The translations under genes were made by a program, and so were the position numbers. The notes beneath the pieces are model-generated. The model saw nothing but the letters and a program-made list of their open reading frames with translations, searched no databases and was not told the DNA's origin. A stretch of 64,000 nucleotides of DNA from Arcicella sp038230735. GTDB lineage: Bacteria > Bacteroidota > Bacteroidia > Cytophagales > Spirosomataceae. The stretch's first letter is position 1; every line of letters begins with the position of its first letter. The stretch spans positions 18,038-82,037 of the forward strand of contig JBBRMR010000014.1 of assembly GCA_038230735.1 (NCBI GenBank). Reading direction: 5' to 3'. Of this stretch, positions 18,101-25,632 are shown piece by piece.

Positions 18101-19184
18101 CGAAGCCTCACAATGTTTTGCCGAACAAGGCATCCCAGCCCTTTTCAGAGGTAAGCAAGTAGTCATTGCGGGCGATTCAAAACAGTTGCAACCCAATGAT
18201 TTATACCGAGTTAGGTTTGAAACCGAAAGTGAAGATTTGCCAGAATTAGAGATTGATTCGCTCTTAGATTTGGCGTGTCAGTATCTTCTCCAAATCCAGT
18301 TGAAAGGGCATTATCGTAGTCGTTCTTTAGATTTAATTGATTTCTCTAATCGTTATTTTTATAAAAATACTTTATCATTACTACCTGATTTTCAAGAACT
18401 TAATCTTCAAAAACCCGCTATTAATTATTTAAAAGTTGAAGGAGTTTGGGAGCATAATACTAACCCAATCGAAGCCGAAGCCGTTTGGGATTTAGTGGAA
18501 AAATTGAACCAAGAATACCCCCAAAAATCAATTGGCATAGTTACTTTTAATGCGAAGCAACAAAGTTTTATTCAGGATTTATTAGAGACAAAAACTATAA
18601 AATTTAAGCATTCATTATTCATCAAAAACATCGAAAATGTACAGGGTGATGAACGAGATTTTATCATTTTCTCGGTGGGTTATGCCCCCGATGCAAAGGG
18701 CAAAATGAGTATGCAATTTGGCTCATTAAACGCCCAAGGAGGCGAAAATCGACTAAATGTTGCCGTAACACGAGCCAGAGAAAAGGTGTTTGTGGTCAGT
18801 AGTATTTTGCCCAATCAATTGCGGGTAGAAGATGCCCAAAACGAAGGTCCAAGATTGTTGAAAAGCTATTTGGAATATGCCATGATGGTTTCGGAAGGAA
18901 AGTATAAACCAACACCCCATCGTTCAGAAAAATATCAGGCAAATTGGTTGTTAAAAGAACAGCTTTTGAAAGATAATCCCTTGTATGTCAAAGAATTACC
19001 CTTTGCCGATTTAACCGTAAAAGACAATCAACAATATGAATCATTAATGTTGACTGATGATGATTTATACTACGAAAACCTTTCGCCCAAAGAAACTTTT
19101 GCCTATATTCCTATGGGTTTACGAGCAAAAGGGTGGAAATTTGAAAGAGTTTTTAGTCGTAATTTTTGGAAGAAAACTATCTGA
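15120..19184 (+). CDS. Large superfamily 1 helicase, Upf1-like, with DUF4011-type N-terminus
   Basis: About 1354 residues. There is no ATG near the start; TTG at 15120 begins just ahead of the family-like segment KSYQKRLTNLTSRNKSLLLL, and TTG at 15072 is an alternative. The N-terminal 250 residues resemble DUF4011. Walker A is VVQGPPGTGKSQL (about residue 340). A long, predicted coiled-coil insert of about 600 residues follows. Walker B is IFDEASQCFAEQGI (about 993), then VIAGDSKQLQP, LKGHYRSRS, VQGDERDFI and RLNVAVTRAREK. This is an Upf1/SMUBP-2-type motif set. Cytoplasmic; role unknown, although relatives occur in defence loci. Confidence 0.88.
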   Translation: MAENTLKIVLKSYQKRLTNLTSRNKSLLLLSLSTEQFLDIHELDFLQNKPSFNIIEQLIAQKNTISLCEIHDPRYERVNEASKRLRKISRTEKFIEEERGSEDLYVGYPIIKGKFSDGTVVRCPLMFFPVHLNQKNETWQLQARDEAITINRIFLLAYSHFNQVSITDEFLEQSFEDFSKDSLEFRTQLYEYLKDSLLKIDFNKELFINELHHFEKSTKADLELLECNGELKLFPQAVLGIFPQAGSFLVPDYEELISRNSKVESDKEEEIENFKNNNQIFESNGLESLFPNLNAQLTTFDLRPTTNKIKEENLLTPFAIDATQELALRQVKSGASLVVQGPPGTGKSQLICNLVADFTARGKKVLVVCQKRAALDVVQERLTQSGMRAFVGNVHDFKNDRKGLYEQILSQIEQIEEYQKQNNSLDAIFLDRNFTQESRQIDKISETLQEFKDALFNTSECGIAVKELYLTSSPNQPFLDLKNEYKSFKFNEIDDFLMKFGQYVFYNNRLAEPLSVSPKTYSETTTTPSSFWQQRLSFENRQYSEISTIIQTIESVVDFVQNLEKQSVEIVKNSINFNDLASISSDKETIKKLISTIENDKVYQVFSRNIQEKIKLTTSKISELEGEVATFFAGQGIEITLPSTNLLPFLAKLNTAVDTKSNAIGGFFWGIFSKEKADIQNVTITNGLGLSLEDLVKLRQRIQNRIGLEKWWGENAYLFGMELSEEPIWLRKGIRWFERHFQQLYQAEKGNKIWKLLLKKLPTIFENWHNLSWNDFQNRANLLIKKLQELTDNQAIWRNYLSDNQIELLAIMANITVIKTYLKEHFDLMQEADVLKVSFSNTEWQIIEQFLSESEPLTNFTNSLKLAWIEHIEEINPILRSVSSLKISQLEEELQQAVLKKQELSQEILGLKLREETYRNLEKNRLQNVVTYRDLKHQMAKKRKLWSVRKLISEHSEEVFKLVPCWLASPETVSAIFPLQTHQEEAFFDLIIFDEASQCFAEQGIPALFRGKQVVIAGDSKQLQPNDLYRVRFETESEDLPELEIDSLLDLACQYLLQIQLKGHYRSRSLDLIDFSNRYFYKNTLSLLPDFQELNLQKPAINYLKVEGVWEHNTNPIEAEAVWDLVEKLNQEYPQKSIGIVTFNAKQQSFIQDLLETKTIKFKHSLFIKNIENVQGDERDFIIFSVGYAPDAKGKMSMQFGSLNAQGGENRLNVAVTRAREKVFVVSSILPNQLRVEDAQNEGPRLLKSYLEYAMMVSEGKYKPTPHRSEKYQANWLLKEQLLKDNPLYVKELPFADLTVKDNQQYESLMLTDDDLYYENLSPKETFAYIPMGLRAKGWKFERVFSRNFWKKTI

Positions 19185-19204
19185 GCAATTCAGACATTAT
19201 CAAT

Positions 19205-20071
19205 ATGAAAAACATTATCCTCCATCTCCGCATACCTTTCTCATTATTCCTTATGCCCGTGTTTTGGTTTGCAGTTAGTCAAACGCAAAACCCTGATTTG
19301 GGCATTGTAGCAGGGCTTTTTGTGGTATTACATTTACTGATTTATCCAGCCTCAAATGCTTACAATAGCTATTTTGACAAAGACGAAGGTCCAATCGGAG
19401 GACTTGAAAACCCACCTCCTGTAAGCAAAGAATTGTATTACGTATCTTGGGTATTGGATATTGTAGCAATTATTATCGCCTATTTTATCAGTGGATGGAT
19501 TTTGAGTATTGCTTTGGTTATTTACAGTTCCATCTCAAAAGCCTATTCCAACGATAAAATTCGTTTGAAGAAATATCCAATTTTGAGCTGGCTGACTGTT
19601 GGTGTTTTTCAAGGAGCATTTACGTATTTGACGGTTATTCAAGCAGTTGGAATTATTAATGTGTCGGATTTATGGCAAACAAAATACCTCTTCCCCGCCG
19701 CATTGAGTAGCCTTAATCTCTTAGGGTTTTATCCTATGACCCAAATTTATCAGCATGAAGAAGATGCCCGAAGAGGAGATTTGACGATGAGTAGATTATT
19801 GGGAATTAAAGGCACATTCATGTTCACCGCCAGTATTTTTCTGTTCGTAACCATTGGCTTTTATTTTTATTTTCAAAATACCCAGCTCTTTCATCTTCAA
19901 GCCTTTATCGTATATTTATTGGTAATGTCTCCCGTGTTGATATATTTCAATTTATGGTTTTTAAAGGTCTTGAAAAACGAAAACCAAGCCAATTTTCACC
20001 ACACAATGCGGCTAAATATGCTTGGTTCGGTTTGTTTAAATTTGTTTTTTATACTGTTGCTAATGCGGTAA
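19205..20071 (+). CDS. UbiA family prenyltransferase
   Basis: 288 residues from ATG at 19205, chosen because the upstream extension in this frame overlaps the helicase 3' end and lacks family features. About eight or nine membrane helices. The first Asp-rich site is NAYNSYFDKDEGPIGGLENP and the second is YQHEEDARRGDLTMSRLLG, both typical of UbiA prenyltransferases, which join a polyprenyl diphosphate to an aromatic or other acceptor using Mg2+. Acceptor unknown. The 3' end overlaps the convergent YeeE gene by 12 bp. Confidence 0.87.
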   Translation: MKNIILHLRIPFSLFLMPVFWFAVSQTQNPDLGIVAGLFVVLHLLIYPASNAYNSYFDKDEGPIGGLENPPPVSKELYYVSWVLDIVAIIIAYFISGWILSIALVIYSSISKAYSNDKIRLKKYPILSWLTVGVFQGAFTYLTVIQAVGIINVSDLWQTKYLFPAALSSLNLLGFYPMTQIYQHEEDARRGDLTMSRLLGIKGTFMFTASIFLFVTIGFYFYFQNTQLFHLQAFIVYLLVMSPVLIYFNLWFLKVLKNENQANFHHTMRLNMLGSVCLNLFFILLLMR

Positions 20072-20539
20072 TTTATCTCGTAAAAGCCCGTACACCCACG
20101 TACCCGCAACGGCAGAAAGCAACGTTACTGAAATAACCCCAAAACCACTCCCAATTTGAGCAAAAAGTGGACCTGGACAAGCACCCGTTATCGCCCAACC
20201 GAAGCCAAAAATTAGCCCTCCATAAATCTGTCCTTTGTTGAAAATTTTGGGGGTAATAGAGATTTTATCACCCGATAAAGTCTTGATATTCAATCGTTTG
20301 ATTAATTGAATGGAGATTGCACCCACGACCACAGCCGTACCAATTACGCCAAACATGTGAAAGCTCGTAAGCCTAAACATCTCTTGGATTCTGAACCAAG
20401 AAATGATTTCAGATTTAACGGCAATAATGCCAAAGAATGTTCCTGCAAAGAGGTAATTTACATTAGAAAAATCAAGGATTTTCACTTCATTTTTCGTTGG
20501 AATTTCCACTAATTCAAACTCTTCTGACGTACTATTCAT
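20060..20539 (-). CDS. YeeE/YedE half-transporter, second subunit
   Basis: 159 residues from ATG at 20539; a TTG three codons earlier is possible. About four membrane helices. The conserved Cys motif GWAITGACPGPLFAQIG is that of the YeeE/YedE (sulf_transp) family, which moves thiosulfate or related sulfur species across the inner membrane. It follows the other half-gene by about 57 bp. Two half-size genes in tandem (PmpA/PmpB-like) are usual next to persulfide dioxygenase genes, so this pair probably forms one transporter. Confidence 0.87.
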   Translation of the reverse strand: MNSTSEEFELVEIPTKNEVKILDFSNVNYLFAGTFFGIIAVKSEIISWFRIQEMFRLTSFHMFGVIGTAVVVGAISIQLIKRLNIKTLSGDKISITPKIFNKGQIYGGLIFGFGWAITGACPGPLFAQIGSGFGVISVTLLSAVAGTWVYGLLRDKLPH

Positions 20540-20596
20540 ATTATTCAAAATTTTAATTTCTTCTAAAAACCTATCTTTCCTATCCTACCTATGTGG

Positions 20597-21166
20597 TTAT
20601 AAATTAAGTAGGAACGGCAAAATAAACCAAGTCATCACAAAACCCCCGACCATAAAACATATTGTAGCAATCAATGATGGAACTTGTAAATTGGACAAGC
20701 CCATTATGGCGTGTCCAGATGTACAACCGCCCGCCCAACGAGTACCAAAACCCACTAAAAACCCGCCTAAAATCATGAAAATGAAACCTTTGAGGGTAAA
20801 TATATTCTGAAAATTGAATAAATCTGTGGGTAATAATCCTGAAAAGTCTTTGATACCCAAAGCCGCTAATTCCTGTTGCGTTTGTGGATTAATCACGATG
20901 GCGTTTGGATTTGAAAGCAAAGAACTCCCAATAAATCCACCCAAAATGATTCCCGCCACAAAAAACAAATTCCATGATTCTTTCTTCCAATCGTATTTGA
21001 AAAAGTTGATATTGGCAGGCATACAAGCCGCACAAACGTGCCGAAGCGAAGAGGAAATCCCGAAGGTTTTGTTTCCCAAAATCAATAAAAGTGGAACGGT
21101 AAAGCCAATCAAAAGCCCCGAAATTGACCAATGCCAAGGTTGGCGGAGTGTTTCTAATATGTTCAT
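20597..21166 (-). CDS. YeeE/YedE half-transporter, first subunit
   Basis: 189 residues with about five membrane helices. Conserved cysteines appear in SLRHVCAACMPANI and in the family motif GFGTRWAGGCTSGHAIMGLS, the first half of the YeeE/YedE pattern. The probable partner is encoded immediately downstream. It belongs functionally with the persulfide dioxygenase, TauE and ArsR genes upstream on the same strand, but is now separated from them by a plus-strand gene at 21390-21974. Confidence 0.9.
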   Translation of the reverse strand: MNILETLRQPWHWSISGLLIGFTVPLLLILGNKTFGISSSLRHVCAACMPANINFFKYDWKKESWNLFFVAGIILGGFIGSSLLSNPNAIVINPQTQQELAALGIKDFSGLLPTDLFNFQNIFTLKGFIFMILGGFLVGFGTRWAGGCTSGHAIMGLSNLQVPSLIATICFMVGGFVMTWFILPFLLNL

Positions 21167-21192
21167 TATGAATTAGTTATTTATAAAAATGC

Positions 21193-21218
21193 TGTCATTA
21201 CGACCATCGGGAAGCAAT
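21193..21218 (+). repeat. Partial copy of the 10095-10155 repeat core
   Basis: TGTCATTACGACCATCGGGA plus AGCAAT here matches, with a few differences, the reverse complement of the loop and inner arms of the hairpin at 10095-10155. The second hairpin arm is not preserved. It lies in the gap upstream of the first YeeE gene. Confidence 0.5.
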
Positions 21219-21302
21219 CTGGTAGCTTACGGGCAATGAATTTTAAACTCTTCTGAAACTCTTTTGTAATTACGGAAATTCTAAAATAAATATTGTTTGT
21301 TC

Positions 21303-21331
21303 TTGTTAAAGAAAGTCAATTATTATATTTG
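21303..21331 (+). promoter_or_regulatory. Bacteroidota-type promoter for the inserted gene
   Basis: TTG at 21303-21305 and TATATTTG at 21324-21331 are separated by 18 bp, an exact match to the TTG / TAnnTTTG consensus of the Bacteroidota primary sigma factor. Transcription would start near 21338, giving a leader of about 52 nt before the ATG at 21390. Confidence 0.6.
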
Positions 21332-21389
21332 TGAATAGCTCAAAATCAAATCTTCTGGAAGATATAAAAATTGTTAAACACTCTCAAAA

Positions 21390-21974
21390 ATGAAAAATCT
21401 TACAATTATTTTCGTGTTAATTTCATCGTATTCTTATGCTCAAACTCTTAGTAAAAAAAGGCTAAAATTGAATACCGCTTTCATAGATACCACTAATCTA
21501 ACAAAATGGAGAAATGATAGCTATTACTATCAAGACACATTAATAAAAGTCTCTGAATGTACCTTCATTTTGAAAGAGAATGAATATGAAAAATATACTT
21601 TTGCAATATCCTCAGAAAAGATTAATGACTCCATAAAAACACCACAAGATTATATGTCTTTCTACAATTCCAAACAAGGCGAACCAACATTTTACACTAA
21701 CGTAAAGACAAAAAAATATAGGAATTCAGTATTTAAAAATATACAGTCAAAAAAAATTAAATATTGGATGAATATCCCTAAAAATGTTAAGTCCAAGGAT
21801 TACAGTTTTGTAAATAAAAATTTTGGAATTGCAGAAGAGTATTTCTTAGTTCACAAAAATTTTGGTTATATTATAGACTTATCTTTTTCGTCTCCTTCGA
21901 GAATTAACACAAAAAAGTGGCATAGGAAATTAAAAACTATTAATGAGATTGTTAATAGATTAGAGTTTGATTAA
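21390..21974 (+). CDS. Exported protein of unknown function inside the sulfur module
   Basis: 194 residues with a signal peptide (MKNLTIIFVLISSYSYAQ). The mature part is Lys/Asn/Tyr-rich, with repeated short aromatic patterns (YYYQDT, KYRNSVF, KKIKYWM), and I recognise no family. It is the only plus-strand gene inside an otherwise leftward sulfur cluster, has its own promoter, and its stop overlaps the stop of the persulfide dioxygenase gene by 4 bp. Its AT content looks higher than that of its neighbours, which fits insertion by transfer, though that is an inference. Confidence 0.75.
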   Translation: MKNLTIIFVLISSYSYAQTLSKKRLKLNTAFIDTTNLTKWRNDSYYYQDTLIKVSECTFILKENEYEKYTFAISSEKINDSIKTPQDYMSFYNSKQGEPTFYTNVKTKKYRNSVFKNIQSKKIKYWMNIPKNVKSKDYSFVNKNFGIAEEYFLVHKNFGYIIDLSFSSPSRINTKKWHRKLKTINEIVNRLEFD

Positions 21975-23359
21975 TGACTTGCCATAACCCCAACTCCTGT
22001 TTTAACAATCGCCCCATATCCCCCTTCAATATTCACCACATTATGATAACCCCTTGATTTCAAGATACTTGCCGCCATCATTGAACGGTAGCCCCCCGCA
22101 CAATGCACATAGTTGGGTTCTTCTTTATCAAACTCCGTCATCAATTCCGAAATTTGGGCTAAGGGAATGTTTTCGGCATCTCTGATATGTCCCGTTTCAA
22201 ACTCCGTAGTCTTACGTACATCTTTGATAATGAGATTGTTACGTTTGTAAATTTTCGCAAACTCTTCGGCAGAAATTGAGTCGATTTCGTCCGTTTCACG
22301 TCCCGAGGTAACCCATGCTTCGATGCCGCCTTTCAAATAACCCAGCTCATTGTCATAGCCCACTCTTGCCAAGCGTTTCACCACTTCTTCCTCCCTGCCT
22401 TCGTCCGCCACAATCAAAATTTCTTGCTGAATATCCCTCACGAGCGTACCCACCCACGGGGCAAAATCGCCATCAATTCCAATAAAAACTGACCTTGGAA
22501 TGAAGCCCTTTCCAAAGGCTTCGGGCTTGCGAGTATCAATAATTAAAGCATCCGTAACATTCACTAAATGCTCAAATTCTTCGGGCGAATGTGCGGTCAG
22601 TCCACGTTCCATAACTCCCTTAACTGCCTGAATACCAGTCTTATTGAGCATGACATTCTTCGGAAAATAAAACGGTGGTGGAGTCAGTCCATCCGTTACC
22701 GACTCAATAAATTGCTCTTTCGTTTGGGCTTGCAAAGCATAATTTACTATCTTTTGGTGTCCCAAAGTATCAGAAGTTTCCTTCGACATATTTTTGCCAC
22801 AAGCCGAACCCGCCCCGTGTGCAGGATAGACAATCACATCATCCGCCAAAGGCATAATTTTCTGGTTCAAAGAATCGTACAAATGTCCCGCTAAATCAGC
22901 CACGGTAATTGAACCATTTTGGGCTAAATCAGGGCGACCCACATCGCCAATAAAGAGCGTATCACCCGAAAAAAGAGCAATTTGTTTTTGGTTTTCATCC
23001 AATAATAAATAACAACTCGATTCCATGGTATGCCCAGGAGTATGCAAGACTTTTATCGTAACACTACCTAACTTAAACTCCTGATTATCAGTAGCAATTG
23101 TTGCTTTGAAAGTCGGATTTGCATTCGGTCCATAGATAATCGGAGCGTTAGTTTTCTGCGATAATTCCACGTGTCCCGACACAAAATCAGCGTGAAAATG
23201 CGTCTCAAAAATGTACTTTATCGTGGCATGATTTCGCTTGGCTTTTTCGATATACGAATTCACTTCACGCAAGGGGTCAATAATAGCAACCTCTCCCTCC
23301 GACTCAATATAATAAGCCCCCTGAGCCAAACAGCCCGTATATATTTGTTCTATTTTCAT
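21971..23359 (-). CDS. Persulfide dioxygenase-like metallo-beta-lactamase with two rhodanese domains
   Basis: 462 residues from ATG at 23359; ATG at 23371 is also possible. The longer upstream frame lacks family sequence. The MBL domain starts at MKIEQIYTGCLAQGAYYIES, with the Fe-binding site ETHFHADFVSGH, HTPGHTMESS and FSGDTLFIGDVGRPDL, as in ETHE1/Blh. Rhodanese domain 1 has VADEGREEEV where the Cys loop should be and is probably non-catalytic. Domain 2 has HCAGGYRS and is probably active. The enzyme oxidises glutathione- or other low-molecular persulfide to sulfite; the rhodanese part moves sulfane sulfur. Confidence 0.93.
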   Translation of the reverse strand: MKIEQIYTGCLAQGAYYIESEGEVAIIDPLREVNSYIEKAKRNHATIKYIFETHFHADFVSGHVELSQKTNAPIIYGPNANPTFKATIATDNQEFKLGSVTIKVLHTPGHTMESSCYLLLDENQKQIALFSGDTLFIGDVGRPDLAQNGSITVADLAGHLYDSLNQKIMPLADDVIVYPAHGAGSACGKNMSKETSDTLGHQKIVNYALQAQTKEQFIESVTDGLTPPPFYFPKNVMLNKTGIQAVKGVMERGLTAHSPEEFEHLVNVTDALIIDTRKPEAFGKGFIPRSVFIGIDGDFAPWVGTLVRDIQQEILIVADEGREEEVVKRLARVGYDNELGYLKGGIEAWVTSGRETDEIDSISAEEFAKIYKRNNLIIKDVRKTTEFETGHIRDAENIPLAQISELMTEFDKEEPNYVHCAGGYRSMMAASILKSRGYHNVVNIEGGYGAIVKTGVGVMASH

Positions 23360-23411
23360 ATTATGTACCATGGAAGCGGAACGCCGCCCGATCCTTTCCG
23401 GTATTTTAAAT

Positions 23412-24032
23412 CTATTTTCTTTGAAAAGTGCAAAAAGTAAAATTCTGAATACTCCCAAATGGTGTTGTATGATTTTCATTGATACAACGTATTTTTTCAA
23501 AACCTTTCTTGAATGTTTCCGTCATACTTGCTTCTGAATATTGCTTCACTTCCAAGCCACTACATTTAATTGGACCTTGCTCAGAAAATGTGGCAGGGGT
23601 TAAATATCCACCGAATTTTATGCCTGATTTGGCAACGGATAAATATTTATTAATGTCCTTTTGTTTTACTAAAAAATGAAATGCCGCACGGTCATGCCAA
23701 ACGTCATAATTTTCTGCAAGTGGTTTAAATTGAGTTATATCAGAAATAATCCATTCTACTTTTTTGGCTAATTCCCCTAATCTATTCTTAACTTTTTTAA
23801 TTGCTTCTTCAGAAATATCTAAGACCGTAATGTTCTCGAAACCTTCTTTCAATAAAAAATCTACTAAGTAACTATCCCCCCCACCAATGTCAATAATTCG
23901 GGCGGTTTTGGATAAGTTCAAAGACTTAATGATATTCAAAGAAGTTTCGGGATTCTCTTGAAACCAACTTACTTCATTGGGGCTTTTTGTCGTAAAAACA
24001 GTTTCCCAATGGCTCTTTGTAGCATTTTTCAT
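23412..24032 (-). CDS. Class I SAM-dependent methyltransferase
   Basis: 206 residues. It begins with a family-type motif SHWETVFTTKSPNEVSWFQE, then the SAM loop IIDIGGGDSYLVDFLLKEGF, ITVLDISEEAI at strand 2, WIISDITQF and DVWHDRAAFHFL. The HW..V..SWFQ opening is familiar in small methyltransferases found next to persulfide dioxygenases, but no substrate is assigned. It lies 27 bp after the TPMT-like gene and 52 bp before the dioxygenase gene, so it is part of that transcript. Confidence 0.85.
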   Translation of the reverse strand: MKNATKSHWETVFTTKSPNEVSWFQENPETSLNIIKSLNLSKTARIIDIGGGDSYLVDFLLKEGFENITVLDISEEAIKKVKNRLGELAKKVEWIISDITQFKPLAENYDVWHDRAAFHFLVKQKDINKYLSVAKSGIKFGGYLTPATFSEQGPIKCSGLEVKQYSEASMTETFKKGFEKIRCINENHTTPFGSIQNFTFCTFQRK

Positions 24033-24059
24033 TCTTGGAAAAGTTAAAGTTTATGAAAT

Positions 24060-24644
24060 CTATTTTAAACAGAATTTAAAAAACAGCTCACTGCCCATTC
24101 TCGGCTTTATCGAATTATAACAAGGCTCTAAAATCTTTATCAAAAATTGCTCTGAAAACAACTTTTCATACTCTTCTTTATTGCCCCCAAAAGGCGGATT
24201 ATTCGGAAATTGTATATTGAAAAACAATCCTGCTAATGTCCCCGAAGGATTCAATAATTCCGCCATTTTCTGAACGTATTGTGGTCTAAGTGAAGGGTCA
24301 ATGGCACAGAAAAAAGTTTGTTCCAAAATCAAATCATACTCGCCTGTATGAATAAAAAAATCTCCGCAAATAATGTTAATGTGTTGATAATCATACAGAA
24401 CATCTTTCATTCTGTCCACCGCCAACGGAGCAAAATCAATCATGGTAACATTTTGAAAACCCTGTTTTGCTAAATATTCAGCCTCGTAACCATTACCACA
24501 ACCAGGAATCAAAATGCTCAAATTCTTATCCGTTAATTGGTCGATATAGGCTTTCAGAGGCGGCGAAATACCCTTCAAATCCCAACCCATTTGCTCAGTT
24601 TCGTAGCGATTATTCCAGTAATCTTTTGTAAGAAATTCAGTCAT
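24060..24644 (-). CDS. TPMT-family thiol methyltransferase-like protein
   Basis: 194 residues. It matches the TPMT (thiopurine/thiol S-methyltransferase) family: KDYWNNRYETEQMGWDLKG at the N-terminus, SAM loop ILIPGCGNGYEAEYLAKQGF, VTMIDFAPLAV, IICGDFF, and DLILEQTFFCAIDPSLRPQY. Bacterial TPMT-like proteins methylate thiols, halides or sulfide. In a persulfide/sulfite operon, methylation of sulfide or small thiols is plausible but not shown. It is codirectional and closely spaced with the methyltransferase and dioxygenase genes. Confidence 0.87.
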   Translation of the reverse strand: MTEFLTKDYWNNRYETEQMGWDLKGISPPLKAYIDQLTDKNLSILIPGCGNGYEAEYLAKQGFQNVTMIDFAPLAVDRMKDVLYDYQHINIICGDFFIHTGEYDLILEQTFFCAIDPSLRPQYVQKMAELLNPSGTLAGLFFNIQFPNNPPFGGNKEEYEKLFSEQFLIKILEPCYNSIKPRMGSELFFKFCLK

Positions 24645-24661
24645 TTTATTTAGGTTTGAGC

Positions 24662-24715
24662 AATGAGGCGTGAGGGTTGAGATTTTACCCCATGGCTCAT
24701 CGCTTATGCCTCATT
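24662..24715. repeat. ATGAG/CTCAT hairpin between TauE and TPMT-like genes
   Basis: AATGAGGC (24662-24669) and GCCTCATT (24708-24715) are perfect inverted arms with further partial pairing inside. The element fills the 72-bp gap between the TauE stop and the next ATG. Similar ATGAG/CTCAT hairpins occur at 33703-33760 and 40367-40455. Confidence 0.5.
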
Positions 24716-24716
24716 A

Positions 24717-25517
24717 CTATTTTAAAATCAACTCTTTAATCAATATCCAAGTCCCCATCATCAACGTAAACCAACCAAAAGCAGGCTTCAATTGTTGATT
24801 ATCTAAACGTTTGGAAAGCCCAGTACCAATCAATACGCCAACAAGAGCAAGACTGATAAACGTTCCCAGAAAAGTCCAATCCAAATGATGTTTCCCCAAA
24901 TCTCCCGTGAAGCCGATTAATGAATTGATGGCAATAATTATCAACGAAGTTCCAACGGCTAATTTCATCGGTAATTTTACAAAATTGGTTAAAACTGGAA
25001 TAATTAAGAACCCTCCTCCTACGCCTACAAAGCCAGTTAGCGTACCCACAAGCAAGCCTTCCATGAAGATCCAACCATAATTTAGTCTCTTGATTGCCTC
25101 CGAAATATCATCCACGACTTGTCTTTTTTTGCGAATCATTGCCCGTGAAGCTAAAAGCATCAAAAGGGCGAAAGTAAGCATGATTAGCCCATTTTTCGTT
25201 AATACGAATTCTCCAAAATGTACAATTTTATTAGGAATCAAAGGCATCAAATATTTACGAGTTGCAAAGACCATTACAAACGATGGAAATGAAAAAAACA
25301 AAGCCGTCCGCAAACTCGCTAAGCCTTTCAACTGATAGTTAATTGATGCAACTGCCGAGGTACTCCCCACAATCAAGAGCGAATAAGCCGTTGCTAAAGG
25401 CGGATCAATTTTGAAAACATATACTAAAACTGGCACCGTCATTATCGACCCACCACCTCCTAAAAGGCTGAGTAACAGACCAATAACAATGGCTAAAAAG
25501 TACCCTATTAAATCCAT
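24717..25517 (-). CDS. TauE/SafE family sulfite/sulfur-compound exporter
   Basis: 266 residues with about eight membrane helices in two repeats. The paired family motifs are LLSLLGGGGSIMTVPVLVYV in the first half and TGFVGVGGGFLIIPVLTNFV in the second. TauE/SafE proteins export sulfite, sulfoacetate or related anions. Next to a persulfide dioxygenase, sulfite export is the natural role. It is the second gene after arsR, with hairpins in the 115-bp gap between them. Confidence 0.93.
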   Translation of the reverse strand: MDLIGYFLAIVIGLLLSLLGGGGSIMTVPVLVYVFKIDPPLATAYSLLIVGSTSAVASINYQLKGLASLRTALFFSFPSFVMVFATRKYLMPLIPNKIVHFGEFVLTKNGLIMLTFALLMLLASRAMIRKKRQVVDDISEAIKRLNYGWIFMEGLLVGTLTGFVGVGGGFLIIPVLTNFVKLPMKLAVGTSLIIIAINSLIGFTGDLGKHHLDWTFLGTFISLALVGVLIGTGLSKRLDNQQLKPAFGWFTLMMGTWILIKELILK

Positions 25518-25607
25518 AGATTAATATTAATATATGTTAATGTTTTCATTTAATGCAACGTAGCATTAAAGGTAGCACGGCAATCTTTGCCGCATTTATA
25601 GAGAAAA

Positions 25608-25626
25608 AACGGCAAAAATTGCCGTT
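25608..25626 (-). terminator. Intrinsic terminator after the ArsR gene
   Basis: AACGGCAA (25608-25615) pairs with TTGCCGTT (25619-25626) over 8 bp with a 3-nt loop. On the minus strand it is followed by TTTTTTCTC, a good U tract, 7 bp after the arsR stop. A second small palindrome CGGCAA-TCT-TTGCCG lies at 25578-25592. Together they suggest at least partial termination between arsR and tauE. Confidence 0.65.
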
Positions 25627-25632
25627 GTACGT

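Noticed and set aside
20060..21166. YeeE pair as one frameshifted gene
   Set aside because: Each half has its own start and conserved Cys motif, with about 57 bp between. Half-size tandem genes are a known arrangement of this family.
23360..23500. 47-residue N-terminal extension of the persulfide dioxygenase
   Set aside because: The extension overlaps the methyltransferase 3' end and lacks family features; MKIEQIYTG is the normal start.
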